From the NCBI GenBank assembly GCA_051011415.1, contig JBPCTY010000047.1:19346-83345 (forward strand): a stretch of DNA of 64,000 bases. Reading direction: 5' to 3'. Each line of letters starts with the position of its first letter. Position 1 is the first letter of the stretch. Under the pieces are notes generated by a model, which made no database searches, was not told the DNA's origin, and saw only the letters and a list, made by a program, of their open reading frames with translations. Shown one piece after another: positions 56,362-64,000 of the stretch. Made by a program: the position numbers and the translations under genes. This DNA is from SZUA-442 sp051011415 (GTDB lineage: Bacteria > Actinomycetota > Acidimicrobiia > Spongiisociales > UBA5794).

Positions 56362-57483
56362 ATGCTGAAGAGACTTGCTGTGCTCTTTGCAGTTCTCGCA
56401 CTGGTCGCCGCAGCTTGTGGTGGCTCAGACGAGGGCGGAGAGACAACTACCACAGTCGCTGAAGGCGGCGACGGTGGCGGTGAAGAAACTGGACAAGAAG
56501 GCGGAAGCACCCTTGAGGCTGTACAGGCTCGTGGGAAGCTCATCTGTGGCGTTTCCGGCACCGCTGTCGGATTCTCAGAGACTCAGCCAGACGGCTCGGC
56601 AACCGGCTTTGATGCCGATTACTGCCGTGCAGTTGCAGCTGCTGTTCTCGGAGACTCAACAGCCGTCGAGTTCCGTCCTTTGACGGCAGCCGAGCGGTTC
56701 GAGGCTCTCAAGAACAACGAGATCGACGTGCTGATTCGTAACACGACCTGGACTCAGAGCCGTGACACGGACATCGGTATGCAGTTCGTCGCGACGACGT
56801 ACTTCGATGGCCAGCAGATCATGGGTGATCCGGCGACCTTGCCAGGACTCACTGCATCGAGCGGCTTCGAAGCTATCGACGGCGCAACCGTTTGCACGAA
56901 CGCCGGTACGACGACTGAGAAGAACATCACCGAGGGTGCAGCTGTTGCTGGCGTGACCATCACGCTCGAAACGGTTGAGACATTCCCTGAGGCAATGGAG
57001 AAGTTCAAGGCTGGTACGTGTGACCTCGTCACGACGGACGGTTCTGGTCTCTACGGAAACCGTTCAGCTGAGGCGCAAGCCGGAACTGAAGGCGCTGAGA
57101 ACTGGGTGATCTTCCCAGAAGCACCTATCTCCAAGGAGCCACTCGGCCCCGTCGTTCGTCAGAACGATGACCAGTGGATGGACGTCATCCAGTGGACCGT
57201 GTTCGCCACATTCATCGCTGATGAAAACGGTGTCACGTCGGCCAACGTTGGCGACATGATGGATGCAACACCTGAGCTGAGCCGTTTGTTCGGTGGCGAG
57301 GGCGAGCTCCAGACCGCAATGGGACTATCTGCTGATGCGTTCTTGAACTCCATCAAGCAGGTCGGCTCGTACGGTGAAATCTACGAGACCAACCTCACGG
57401 GCCCACTCGGGCTCGCACGTGAGGGCAGCTACAACATGCAGTGGTTCGACGGTGGCCTTATCTACGCACCGCCGGCTCGCTGA
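56362..57483 (+). CDS. Polar amino acid ABC transporter substrate-binding lipoprotein (AapJ-like)
   Basis: A 373-residue secreted lipoprotein: a short signal with LALVAAACGG (lipid-anchored Cys), a Gly/Glu/Thr-rich linker, and the AapJ/BztA-type SBP_bac_3 domain: LICGVSGTAVGFSE, GFDADYCRAVAAAVLGD, VEFRPLTAAERFEALKNNEIDVL and RNTTWTQSRDTDIGMQF. It binds L-amino acids (Glu, Gln, Asp, Asn or general) outside the membrane. GGAGGAGGGG lies upstream, a very strong Shine-Dalgarno site. A terminator follows 25 nt after the stop, so it is made in excess of the membrane parts. Confidence 0.93.
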   Translation: MLKRLAVLFAVLALVAAACGGSDEGGETTTTVAEGGDGGGEETGQEGGSTLEAVQARGKLICGVSGTAVGFSETQPDGSATGFDADYCRAVAAAVLGDSTAVEFRPLTAAERFEALKNNEIDVLIRNTTWTQSRDTDIGMQFVATTYFDGQQIMGDPATLPGLTASSGFEAIDGATVCTNAGTTTEKNITEGAAVAGVTITLETVETFPEAMEKFKAGTCDLVTTDGSGLYGNRSAEAQAGTEGAENWVIFPEAPISKEPLGPVVRQNDDQWMDVIQWTVFATFIADENGVTSANVGDMMDATPELSRLFGGEGELQTAMGLSADAFLNSIKQVGSYGEIYETNLTGPLGLAREGSYNMQWFDGGLIYAPPAR

Positions 57484-57508
57484 TCTAGCTAGCTGACAAG
57501 AGATACGG

Positions 57509-57536
57509 AAAGGGACCGCCTTCGGGCGGTCCCTTT
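57509..57536 (+). terminator. Intrinsic terminator after the binding-protein gene
   Basis: A 12-bp stem (57509-57520 with 57525-57536), closed by TTCG, followed by TTCTTTTT. This is a textbook rho-independent terminator. It sits 11 nt before the left arm of the inverted-repeat element. Confidence 0.95.
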
Positions 57537-57547
57537 TCTTTTTGGCT

Positions 57548-57615
57548 CTTTGCTCGCATCGGTCGCTTCGCTCCCTTGCTCGCAGCTTTGAGCTTTTGGC
57601 TTTGAGCTTTTAGCT
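57548..57615 (+). repeat. Left inverted-repeat arm
   Basis: 68 nt beginning CTTTGCTCGC and ending TTTTAGCT; pairs with 58091-58158 with four mismatches. Confidence 0.9.
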
Positions 57616-57632
57616 CTTGGCTTGCGGCTTGG

Positions 57633-57998
57633 TCAACCGGGGAGGTCTCGGTGGATGCGTTGGATTGTTGTGTTGATCATCCGTCGGACTTCGTTGACCT
57701 CGTTCTGCAGTCTGTTCATTGCTGCTGGCTCTCCGACTCCGACGTCTCTTGCGAGGATCGCCTGGGTCTCGACCTCACACGCTGAGCCATAGGCGATGCG
57801 AAGGAACCGCAGGAACTCCTTGTCTGATCCCCGACCGCTGCCTTCAGCGATGTTGCTCGGCACCGATACCGCCGCTCGGCGAATCTGGGATCTGAGGCCG
57901 TAGAGCTCACTGTCTGGGAACGGATCTGTTGCGTCGTATGCGATCCGGGCCAGGACCATGGATCGCTGCCAGATTCGGAGATTGTGGTGGTTCTGCAC
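57633..57998 (-). CDS. Four-helix-bundle protein (23S rRNA intervening-sequence / S23 family)
   Basis: A 121-residue all-helical protein of the PF05635 / TIGR02436 family (relative of the IVP protein and of Avd of retroelements). It has NLRIWQRSMVLARIAYDA, LYGLRSQIRRAAVSVPSNIAEGSGR and FLRFLRIAYGSACEVETQ, the hallmark stretch. It is basic, forms pentamers in relatives and binds nucleic acid. I use the GTG at 57998, since family members begin just before the RIWQ motif; the ATG at 58052 would add 18 unlike residues. It is antisense to the transporter operon and enclosed by inverted repeats. The function is unknown. Confidence 0.85.
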   Translation of the reverse strand: MQNHHNLRIWQRSMVLARIAYDATDPFPDSELYGLRSQIRRAAVSVPSNIAEGSGRGSDKEFLRFLRIAYGSACEVETQAILARDVGVGEPAAMNRLQNEVNEVRRMINTTIQRIHRDLPG

Positions 57999-58090
57999 AC
58001 CCGACAAGTACCGCACCAGCCCGGAAGGTTCAATGCCTCCGCACTGATCCACAAGAGGCGACTGGACTGCAGGCTCAAGCTCAAGGCCAA

Positions 58091-58158
58091 AGCCAAAAGC
58101 TCAAAGCTAAAAGCTCAAAGCGGCGAGCAAGGGAGCGAAGCGACCGAAGCGAGCAAAG
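58091..58158 (-). repeat. Right inverted-repeat arm
   Basis: Reverse complement of 57548-57615 at 64 of 68 positions; holds the AGCTCAAAGC-type tandem units. Confidence 0.9.
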
Positions 58159-58213
58159 ATCTGTCCTCAACATTCCTCCGGCGAATTCCAAGCAAAGGCA
58201 CGTGGCGCATGCC

Positions 58214-58219
58214 TAGTGT
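58214..58219 (+). promoter_or_regulatory. Possible -10 box for the permease operon
   Basis: TAGTGT lies 48 nt before the ATG at 58268, downstream of the element. A GAAGG Shine-Dalgarno site precedes the ATG. A promoter here would let the permease genes be made despite the upstream terminator. Confidence 0.35.
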
Positions 58220-58267
58220 GCCGCAGGAAGCGACAGGCCCACCTCGGTGTGGTCTCTTGGAAGGCAC

Positions 58268-59848
58268 ATGACCGTCGAGGTCCGAGAGCATCAGAAGACC
58301 CCGCTGTGGCGGAATGGGATGGTCCTCAAGTGGACGGCCCAAATCGTCGTGCTTCTTGCGGTCATCGGTGTATTCGTGACCCTGGTTTCGCAAGCTGCCG
58401 CAAACTTCTCTGATTCCGACGTTTCCTTCGGATGGGAGTGGCTGTCCGATCCAACCGGTGTGCAGATTCGAGAAGGCATTGATACAAGCCCTGACAGCGG
58501 TGTCCGTGCCCTCACCGTGGGAATCATCAACACCCTGCGGGTGGCGATATCGGGAATCATTGTTGCGACGCTTCTCGGAACACTGATTGGTATTGCCAGA
58601 CTGTCCAGCAACTGGATCGTCAACAAGATCGCAACCGTCTACATCGAGACGATCCGCAACATCCCACTTCTCGTCCAGATCTTCTTCTGGTCGGCGATCG
58701 CAATCAGCCTTCCCGCACTTACCGCGGACGATGTGGGCGAGTATTGGTTCAAAGCTTCCAACAAGGGCTTTGGGCTTGCCTGGATCTTTCCTGACGGTGG
58801 CTTCTGGCCATGGCTGATATTCGTGATTGTCGGCTTCTTCGTCGGGAGGATGGTCTCCAAGCGTCGGAAGAAGTATCAGGAGGACACCGGCAATCCGGGC
58901 AATGGCGGGCGCTACATGACCTTGATCATCGTGGCATTCGGCATTCTCGGCTGGTTTGCCTGGCCGATTCTTCAATGGATGGAACCGGTTCTGAATGCAA
59001 TCGGGGACTTCATTGGCGGTCTGCCACCGATACTCGTACCGATCATCCTTGCGGCGATTTCCCTGCTCACGGCCGTGTGGTGGATTCGGAACTTCTTCGA
59101 GTCGCGTCGGACGCCTGCAGGCTTTGGAAAGATGACGGACGACGACTGGTTCCGAGTGATCTTCGCCGGCGTCAGCGGGATCGTTCTTGCACTGCTTGCG
59201 TTTGTTGTCGGAGGCTTCGAGATCAAGACCGTCTCAGGCGAGGTATTGACGACTGCTGAGCTGGTTCTTTCCGGCATCAACAACTTCTTCGGCTGGCTTG
59301 CAGCAAGCTTCAACGCCGATCTGTACATGCAAACGATTGAGGGCGTGCGATCCGGCGGACCACTCGTGTTCGAGAAGCCGCAGGTGATTCTCAAGGGTGC
59401 GGCGCAGATTCCACAGTTCGGCGACACAGGAATGGTCATCACCATTCCCTTCTTTGCGATCTGGACCGGCGTGACGCTGTATACCGCATCCTTCATCGCA
59501 GAGATCGTTCGTGGCGGCATCCTCGCAGTGCCGAAGGGGCAGACCGAAGCCTCCATGGCACTCGGCTTGAAGCGTGGTCAGTATCTCCGTCAGATCATCC
59601 TGCCTCAGGCTTTCCGGATCATCCTCCCACCGCTCGGCAACCAGTATCTCAACCTGGCAAAGAACACGTCACTAGGTCTTGCTGTCGCATTCGCAGACAT
59701 CGTTGCGGTCGGCACAACCATCATCAACCAGACCGGCCAGTCGCTGCCTGTCGTCGTGATCTGGATGGCGTTCTTCCTCACGCTGAGCCTGTCCATCTCA
59801 GCAATCGTGAACTACTACAACCGCAAGTTGATGCTGGTGGAGCGTTGA
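58268..59848 (+). CDS. Polar amino acid ABC transporter permease (AapQ/BztB-like)
   Basis: A 526-residue inner-membrane permease. The HisM-type domain is split: TLRVAISGIIVATLLGTLIGIARLS and YIETIRNIPLLVQIFFW occur at about 85-145, and the rest, with TASFIAEIVRGGILAVPKGQTEAS and ALGLKRGQYLRQIILPQAFR (EAA loop), lies after residue 400. The inserted region of about 250 residues has extra hydrophobic segments, as in AapQ/BztB but longer. It pairs with the next permease. The ATG has GAAGG upstream. TGA is 1 bp before the next ATG. Confidence 0.93.
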   Translation: MTVEVREHQKTPLWRNGMVLKWTAQIVVLLAVIGVFVTLVSQAAANFSDSDVSFGWEWLSDPTGVQIREGIDTSPDSGVRALTVGIINTLRVAISGIIVATLLGTLIGIARLSSNWIVNKIATVYIETIRNIPLLVQIFFWSAIAISLPALTADDVGEYWFKASNKGFGLAWIFPDGGFWPWLIFVIVGFFVGRMVSKRRKKYQEDTGNPGNGGRYMTLIIVAFGILGWFAWPILQWMEPVLNAIGDFIGGLPPILVPIILAAISLLTAVWWIRNFFESRRTPAGFGKMTDDDWFRVIFAGVSGIVLALLAFVVGGFEIKTVSGEVLTTAELVLSGINNFFGWLAASFNADLYMQTIEGVRSGGPLVFEKPQVILKGAAQIPQFGDTGMVITIPFFAIWTGVTLYTASFIAEIVRGGILAVPKGQTEASMALGLKRGQYLRQIILPQAFRIILPPLGNQYLNLAKNTSLGLAVAFADIVAVGTTIINQTGQSLPVVVIWMAFFLTLSLSISAIVNYYNRKLMLVER

Positions 59849-59849
59849 T

Positions 59850-61691
59850 ATGGCAGATATGACCACCGCACCTGAGCTGGAGTTCGCGCCAGAGCCACCA
59901 CCTACCGGGCCTCGGATCTGGTTGCGCGACAACCTGTTCTCCACGCCTGCCAGCAGCGTGATGAGCGTGTTGTCGATCGCGCTGGTTGTGTTTGCATTGC
60001 GCGGCTTCCTGATATTCATTTTCGATCCGCTTCGTCGATGGGACGCCGTCACATTCAATATGCGACTCCTGATGGTGCAGGCCTTTCCACAGGATCAGCT
60101 GTGGCGAGTGTGGCTGACCGTCGCGATCGTCTTCACGCTTCTGGCGGCCAGCCTCGCCGTGTGGAAGATTGGTGGGAAGCTCGAGCCACGGGTGCTCGGC
60201 AAGTCGTTGATGGGCGCAGGTGGCTTGATCGCGTTGTGCGGGTTGCTTGGCCCATTCTCGCCCGGTGCCAGAGCTGGCTGGTTGATCGTCGGGGGCGTTC
60301 TGCTGATCGCCGGCTATGCGCTGCGAAAGTTCACGGGAGACAGGGCCAAGGAAGAGATCATTCCGCTGATGGCCGTCATCGGTATCGGCATGGTGATCAT
60401 CATTGCGGTGATCTGGACGATTGAGGTCCCGGTTCCGGCAAAGATCGTGGACGGCGAAGTAATCACCGATGGTGCCGAGGCAGCGGGCGTCGTCGGCGAG
60501 CAGGTCAAGGTGATGCGGCCGGTCGCCGAATCGACCACGATGCCGTGGACGATCATCTTTGTCCTGACGGCCATCGTGTGGGGATTCTTCAAGCTCCTGT
60601 TCGGGAATAGGGACAACAACGAGGTCATCAAAAAGACGCTCACAGTTATGTGGCTTTTGGCCTTCCCTCTCCTGGTGTTGGTGCTGCTGAGGAACCCTGT
60701 GTGGGAAGGCGACATTCTGGTCGATCACGCTATTGGGTTCCTGATAGCCGGTGTGCTTGGGTCAGTGATTCTTTGGTACATCTCAAAGCCAGGTGTTGGA
60801 GAGGTCGGTCGTGTTATCGGCGCATTCCTCCTGATCGGTGCGTTCGCCTCGCTCCTCGTACCAATGCCGTTCATATGGCGCTTCCTGCTGTTTGCCCTGG
60901 CACTGTTTGCGCTTGCGGCCCCGAGCTTCGGCGGCGAGGGTTGGAAGGGCCTGATCGGCGCATGGTTGATCACTGTCGGTCTGATCACCTTCTTTGCTTT
61001 CACCACAAACACAGACTCCGGCATCGACGTACCCGGAAGCTTCTTCCTGGGTGGGCTGTCGCTCACGATCGTGCTGGCATTTACGTCCATCGTGTTGTCT
61101 TTCCCTATCGGGGTAGTCCTTGCGCTCGGACGGACCTCGACCATGCCGATCTTCAGGCTGCTTTCGACGGCCTACATCGAACTCGTCCGTGGTGTGCCAC
61201 TTATCACCTGGCTGCTGATCTCCTTCCTGATGCTGCCTGTTGCCCTCCCCGAGGGCATTGAGATCGGTGGCGTCATGCGAGCAATCGGTGCCATGACGTT
61301 CTTCTCTGCTGCCTATCTCGCAGAGAACGTTCGCGGTGGTCTCCAGTCGATCCCTGGTGGTCAGCGAGAGGCCGCTCAAGCGCTCGGTATGTCGACCATT
61401 CAGATGATCGTGTTCATCACGCTGCCCCAGGCGTTGCGTGCGGTCATTCCTGCTCTCGTCGGTCAGGTCATCGCATTGTTCAAGGACACGTCGCTGGTTA
61501 CGATCGTCGGACTATTCGACTTCCTCCACATTGCCAGAGCCGTGATCCCAGCACAGAGCCAGCCGTTCAGCTTCCTTGGCTCGATCAAGGAGACCTTGAT
61601 CTTTGCTGCGATCGTCTACTGGATGTTCACGTTCACGTTCTCACGCATCAGCCTGCGCCTCGAGAAGAAGCTCGGCGTCGGTGAGCGATAG
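59850..61691 (+). CDS. Polar amino acid ABC transporter permease (AapM/BztC-like), large
   Basis: A 613-residue permease. The first 390 residues hold many extra hydrophobic segments. The HisM-type domain lies at about 400-610 with LGGLSLTIVLAFTSIVLSFPIG, YIELVRGVPLITWLLI, AYLAENVRGGLQSIPGGQREAAQ and ALGMSTIQMIVFITLPQALR (EAA loop). It forms the heteromeric channel with the preceding protein. AapM/BztC of proteobacteria, as I recall, are 380-440 residues, so this is enlarged. The ATG is 1 bp after the previous stop. Confidence 0.92.
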   Translation: MADMTTAPELEFAPEPPPTGPRIWLRDNLFSTPASSVMSVLSIALVVFALRGFLIFIFDPLRRWDAVTFNMRLLMVQAFPQDQLWRVWLTVAIVFTLLAASLAVWKIGGKLEPRVLGKSLMGAGGLIALCGLLGPFSPGARAGWLIVGGVLLIAGYALRKFTGDRAKEEIIPLMAVIGIGMVIIIAVIWTIEVPVPAKIVDGEVITDGAEAAGVVGEQVKVMRPVAESTTMPWTIIFVLTAIVWGFFKLLFGNRDNNEVIKKTLTVMWLLAFPLLVLVLLRNPVWEGDILVDHAIGFLIAGVLGSVILWYISKPGVGEVGRVIGAFLLIGAFASLLVPMPFIWRFLLFALALFALAAPSFGGEGWKGLIGAWLITVGLITFFAFTTNTDSGIDVPGSFFLGGLSLTIVLAFTSIVLSFPIGVVLALGRTSTMPIFRLLSTAYIELVRGVPLITWLLISFLMLPVALPEGIEIGGVMRAIGAMTFFSAAYLAENVRGGLQSIPGGQREAAQALGMSTIQMIVFITLPQALRAVIPALVGQVIALFKDTSLVTIVGLFDFLHIARAVIPAQSQPFSFLGSIKETLIFAAIVYWMFTFTFSRISLRLEKKLGVGER

Positions 61692-61713
61692 ACAGGATCC
61701 GCAAGGGAGCACT

Positions 61714-62484
61714 ATGGAAAACGAAACTACAGGTGCCACAGGAAGGACGCTCGGCGATCCGATCGTGGAAACCGAGGACGTCAAGAAGTGGTTCGGTGAC
61801 TTCCAGGCACTCAAGGGTGTCACCGCGACCGTTCGCGAGCGTGAAGTGGTCGTCATCATTGGACCTTCAGGTTCAGGTAAGTCGACGTACATTCGCTGCA
61901 TCAATCGTCTTGAAGCCCATCAAGAGGGCACGATCATCGTCGATGGGACCGAACTGACGAATGACATCAAGAACATCGAGAAGATCCGTTCCGAGGTGGG
62001 AATGGTCTTCCAGCAGTTCAACCTGTTCCCACATCTCACCGTGCTCGACAACATCACGCTTGCCCCGCAATGGGTGCGCAAGCAGCCGAAGGACGAATCT
62101 GAGGAGTACGCCATGGAGCTCCTCGAACGCGTCGGGATTCCTGAGCAGGCGGACAAGTACCCAGGCCAGCTGTCCGGTGGGCAGCAGCAGCGTGTCGCTA
62201 TCGCTCGCTCACTCGCGATGAAGCCACGAATCATGCTGTTCGACGAGCCGACCTCAGCACTCGACCCTGAGATGATCAAGGAAGTGCTTGACGTCATGAA
62301 GGAGCTCGCCCTCGGTGGTATGACGATGATGGTTGTCACCCACGAGATGGGCTTTGCTCGTGAGGTTGCTGACCGAGTGATGTTCTTTGACTACGGGACA
62401 ATTGTCGAGGAAGGCACGCCTGAGCACTTCTTCACGAACCCGCAGCACGACCGCACGAAGCTCTTCCTGTCGCAGATCCTCTGA
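61714..62484 (+). CDS. Polar amino acid ABC transporter ATP-binding protein (AapP/GlnQ-like)
   Basis: A 256-residue ATPase. Walker A GPSGSGKST, Q-loop VFQQFNLFPHLTVLDNI, signature LSGGQQQRVAIAR, Walker B IMLFDEPTSALDPE and the switch VVTHEMGFARE are all intact, matching the PAAT family. It powers uptake of amino acids through the two permeases. AAGGGAG precedes the ATG. It is the last gene of the transporter set. Confidence 0.95.
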   Translation: MENETTGATGRTLGDPIVETEDVKKWFGDFQALKGVTATVREREVVVIIGPSGSGKSTYIRCINRLEAHQEGTIIVDGTELTNDIKNIEKIRSEVGMVFQQFNLFPHLTVLDNITLAPQWVRKQPKDESEEYAMELLERVGIPEQADKYPGQLSGGQQQRVAIARSLAMKPRIMLFDEPTSALDPEMIKEVLDVMKELALGGMTMMVVTHEMGFAREVADRVMFFDYGTIVEEGTPEHFFTNPQHDRTKLFLSQIL

Positions 62485-62558
62485 TCTCGCTCAGGGAATG
62501 AGGCGTTCCGCTTGGTAGCTGCGCATCAGCGCGTTCGGCTCGTGGCCGGGTGTTGAGC

Positions 62559-63290
62559 ATGTCTTCGGAGGATCTCGGAGATCTTGCCAACTACCACACA
62601 CTCGATGAACGCGGGGTTCCCGATGTCGTCGTTGAACTCGCCGAAGGTCGCTCGTTCGAGCTCATGTGGCGCAACGAAATCGGAGGGCTGACCTTCGAAG
62701 CGGAAGATGTCTACATCAAGTGGAACCCTCGTTCCAGTGGAGTGGATCTCATCCGTGAGCGAGATCGTCTTGAGTGGCTCTCGCCACGGCACCCAGCACC
62801 GAGTGTTGTCAGCTTCGGCTCGGACGATGACGCAGAGTGGCTGGTGACGAAGACCCTCCCTGGTGGACACGCAGTCGGCGACGAGTGGAGGGCCCGCCGA
62901 TCCGAAGCAATCGCAGCAATAGCCAAGGGGCTTCGCGTCCTCCACGCCGTGCCGATCGACGACTTGCCGCAGGATTGGGTTGTGGACTCGTGGGTCACGA
63001 AGGAACCCCAGTCCCTTGGTGAGCGGCCCGACATTGACGGGCCAGTGCTGGTTCATGGCGATGCGTGCGCTCCCAACACGCTGATCTCCGAGCAGGGTGA
63101 ATGGACAGGCAATGTTGACTTCGGTGATCTCTCGGCGGGGGACCGATGGGCAGACCTGGCGATCGCCTCGTTGAGCCTCGATTGGAACTTCGGCGAGGGT
63201 CACCAAGCCGAGTTCTTTGAGGCCTATGGCGTAGACCCAGATGACAGACGCATCGCCTACTACCGGGATCTGTGGCATCTGGAGGCCTAG
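62559..63290 (+). CDS. Aminoglycoside phosphotransferase (APH)-like kinase
   Basis: A 243-residue protein of the APH/choline kinase fold. It has the ATP-site Lys in VYIKWNPR, the catalytic loop HGDACAPNTLI (Asp and Asn) and the metal-binding FGDLSAGDRWADLAIA (DFG-equivalent). Relatives include APH(3') and fructosamine kinases; chromosomal copies are usually not resistance genes. The ATG at 62559 is taken; a GTG at 62550 adds three residues. The substrate is unknown. Confidence 0.8.
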   Translation: MSSEDLGDLANYHTLDERGVPDVVVELAEGRSFELMWRNEIGGLTFEAEDVYIKWNPRSSGVDLIRERDRLEWLSPRHPAPSVVSFGSDDDAEWLVTKTLPGGHAVGDEWRARRSEAIAAIAKGLRVLHAVPIDDLPQDWVVDSWVTKEPQSLGERPDIDGPVLVHGDACAPNTLISEQGEWTGNVDFGDLSAGDRWADLAIASLSLDWNFGEGHQAEFFEAYGVDPDDRRIAYYRDLWHLEA

Positions 63291-63356
63291 CTGGTCGGAC
63301 GGAGTCCTTGGATTTTCGAGCTGATAGCGTGAGCCGTACCGACTGAAGGACCTGAT

Positions 63357-64000
63357 GTGAACGACGATCTGACTCCATCGACGCCCGAAGAGATCCAGGA
63401 GGTCATGACCGGCGGTGTGCCGCTCGGCCGATGGAAGGAAGGGCAGCTCTTCGAAGGGATTCAGCCCTCGCCGCATATGGTCAGCGCTGCACAGTGGTTT
63501 CCAAGGTCTGAGGAAATCGGGCCAGACGAGATGAGAATCATCTTCATGGGCACGTCACCCATGATCAGACCGGGTCAGATGAATACGTCGGTGTTCGTCC
63601 AACTCGGGAACGGTGAGAACTTCATCTTTGACCTGGGTGAGGGTTCCATAGCGAACTACCTCGCTGGAGGGTTTGCGCTCAACGAGCTCGACAAGGTGTT
63701 CATCACCCACCTCCACATCGATCACTTCGGATCGTTGCCGTATCTGTACATGTTTGGAGGCTGGAGCGGGCGGTGGCACCAGCCGCTCAGAGTCTTCGGG
63801 CCTTCGGGGCGGACTCCCGAGTACGGAACTGCGTCGATGGTTGACGGCATGCAGAAGATGCTCGGATGGCACCGAGACGCCTTCTCTGTGTTTCCCGTGG
63901 GGCAGGGGCACGACATCGAGGTCCACGAGTTCGACTTTGCCGATGATGGCGGCGTGATCTACGACGAAGACGGTGTGAAGGTGATCCACTGGCAGCGATC
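63357..64000 (+). CDS. Metallo-beta-lactamase-fold hydrolase (partial)
   Basis: Only about 214 N-terminal residues are inside the window; the gene runs off the right edge. Translated by hand, it shows MRIIFMGTSPMIRPGQ and FIFDLGEGSIANYL, then THLHIDHFGSLPYL, the HxHxDH zinc motif. The order matches RNase Z/ElaC-like or GntH-like MBL proteins with N-terminal extensions. The GTG at 63357 has GAAGGA upstream; the ATG two bases earlier is out of frame and meets TGA at once. Substrate unknown. Confidence 0.85.
   Translation, partial: MNDDLTPSTPEEIQEVMTGGVPLGRWKEGQLFEGIQPSPHMVSAAQWFPRSEEIGPDEMRIIFMGTSPMIRPGQMNTSVFVQLGNGENFIFDLGEGSIANYLAGGFALNELDKVFITHLHIDHFGSLPYLYMFGGWSGRWHQPLRVFGPSGRTPEYGTASMVDGMQKMLGWHRDAFSVFPVGQGHDIEVHEFDFADDGGVIYDEDGVKVIHWQR

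Larger units (their letters stand above)
57548..58158. mobile_element. IVS-like element: four-helix-bundle gene between 68-nt inverted repeats
   Basis: Left arm 57548-57615 and right arm 58091-58158 are inverted copies, 64 of 68 bases identical. They enclose a minus-strand gene for a four-helix-bundle (23S rRNA intervening-sequence S23) protein. The arms contain tandem GCTTTGAGCTTTT subunits. There is no transposase, and I see no target-site duplication. It lies in the gap between the binding-protein gene and the permease genes. Any RNA spanning it would fold into one long hairpin, as in rRNA intervening sequences. Confidence 0.75.

Noticed and set aside
57548..58158. Classical insertion sequence
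   Set aside because: There is no transposase and no visible target duplication; the only gene is the S23-type protein.

Overview
The window looks like a chromosomal segment of a high-GC, gene-dense actinobacterium. Acidimicrobiia or a close relative is my best guess, from memory of these families and not from a search. The evidence is a free-standing bS22-type 30-residue basic ribosomal protein, a PAC2 protein, an F420-type PPOX oxidoreductase, many GTG and TTG starts, ATGA-overlapping operons, and very many genes whose TANNNT -10 box ends 6 to 9 nt before the start codon (leaderless transcription). I see no rRNA, tRNA, CRISPR array, prophage or classical insertion sequence. Intergenic gaps are short. 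The only stretch above 300 bp with little host coding is 57484-58267, which holds a small inverted-repeat element.

Layout. 1-11.6 kb: membrane proteins (a flippase-like protein, an AI-2E-type permease, two paralogous EamA transporters around an MFS transporter, a second MFS transporter), an OmpR-type two-component system, an acidic 21-residue-repeat calcium-motif protein and an M23 peptidase. 11.6-19.2 kb: nitroreductase, LMW phosphatase, class-I glutamine amidotransferase, bS22, CopD-like and PAC2 proteins, a DUF255 thioredoxin-fold protein, a PatB/MalY-type lyase and a thioredoxin-type arsenate reductase. 19.2-21.9 kb: a copper cassette (csoR-copZ-copA) with a G/C-tract operator. 21.9-25.3 kb: an ABC-2 exporter and a CPBP protease. 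25.3-31 kb: CBS and cystathionine gamma-synthase/lyase, rsgA, PPOX, an SDR plus class V aminotransferase pair. 31-40 kb: LCP protein, ilvD, a SelW-like selenoprotein with an in-frame TGA, a zinc ribbon, an amidohydrolase, an IMPase, Lnt, a small zinc protein and a class III aminotransferase. 40-56 kb: a long minus-strand block with an enoyl-CoA hydratase relative, two membrane proteins and most de novo purine genes (purM, F, L, Q, S, C, B, E, D, A), interrupted by a rhomboid protease, an amidase and an opposite-strand globin. 56-62.5 kb: an Aap/Bzt-type polar amino acid ABC transporter. The right end has an APH-like kinase and a truncated metallo-beta-lactamase-fold enzyme.

How it works together. 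The purine block can convert PRPP through most of the IMP pathway and on to AMP (purA, purB); purN, purK, purH and guaBA are not here. The CBS/CGS pair supplies transsulfuration. CsoR, CopZ and CopA form a self-contained copper efflux circuit.

Most notable points: (1) a SelW/Rdx gene with a CxxU motif and a SECIS-like hairpin just after the TGA, where a naive caller would place a truncated GTG start; (2) a 23S-rRNA-IVS-like four-helix-bundle gene bracketed by 68-nt inverted repeats, lodged between the binding-protein gene and the permease genes of the amino acid transporter; (3) an apolipoprotein N-acyltransferase whose catalytic Cys is Ser; (4) a membrane GlsB to AlbA_2 fusion; (5) pervasive leaderless promoters.
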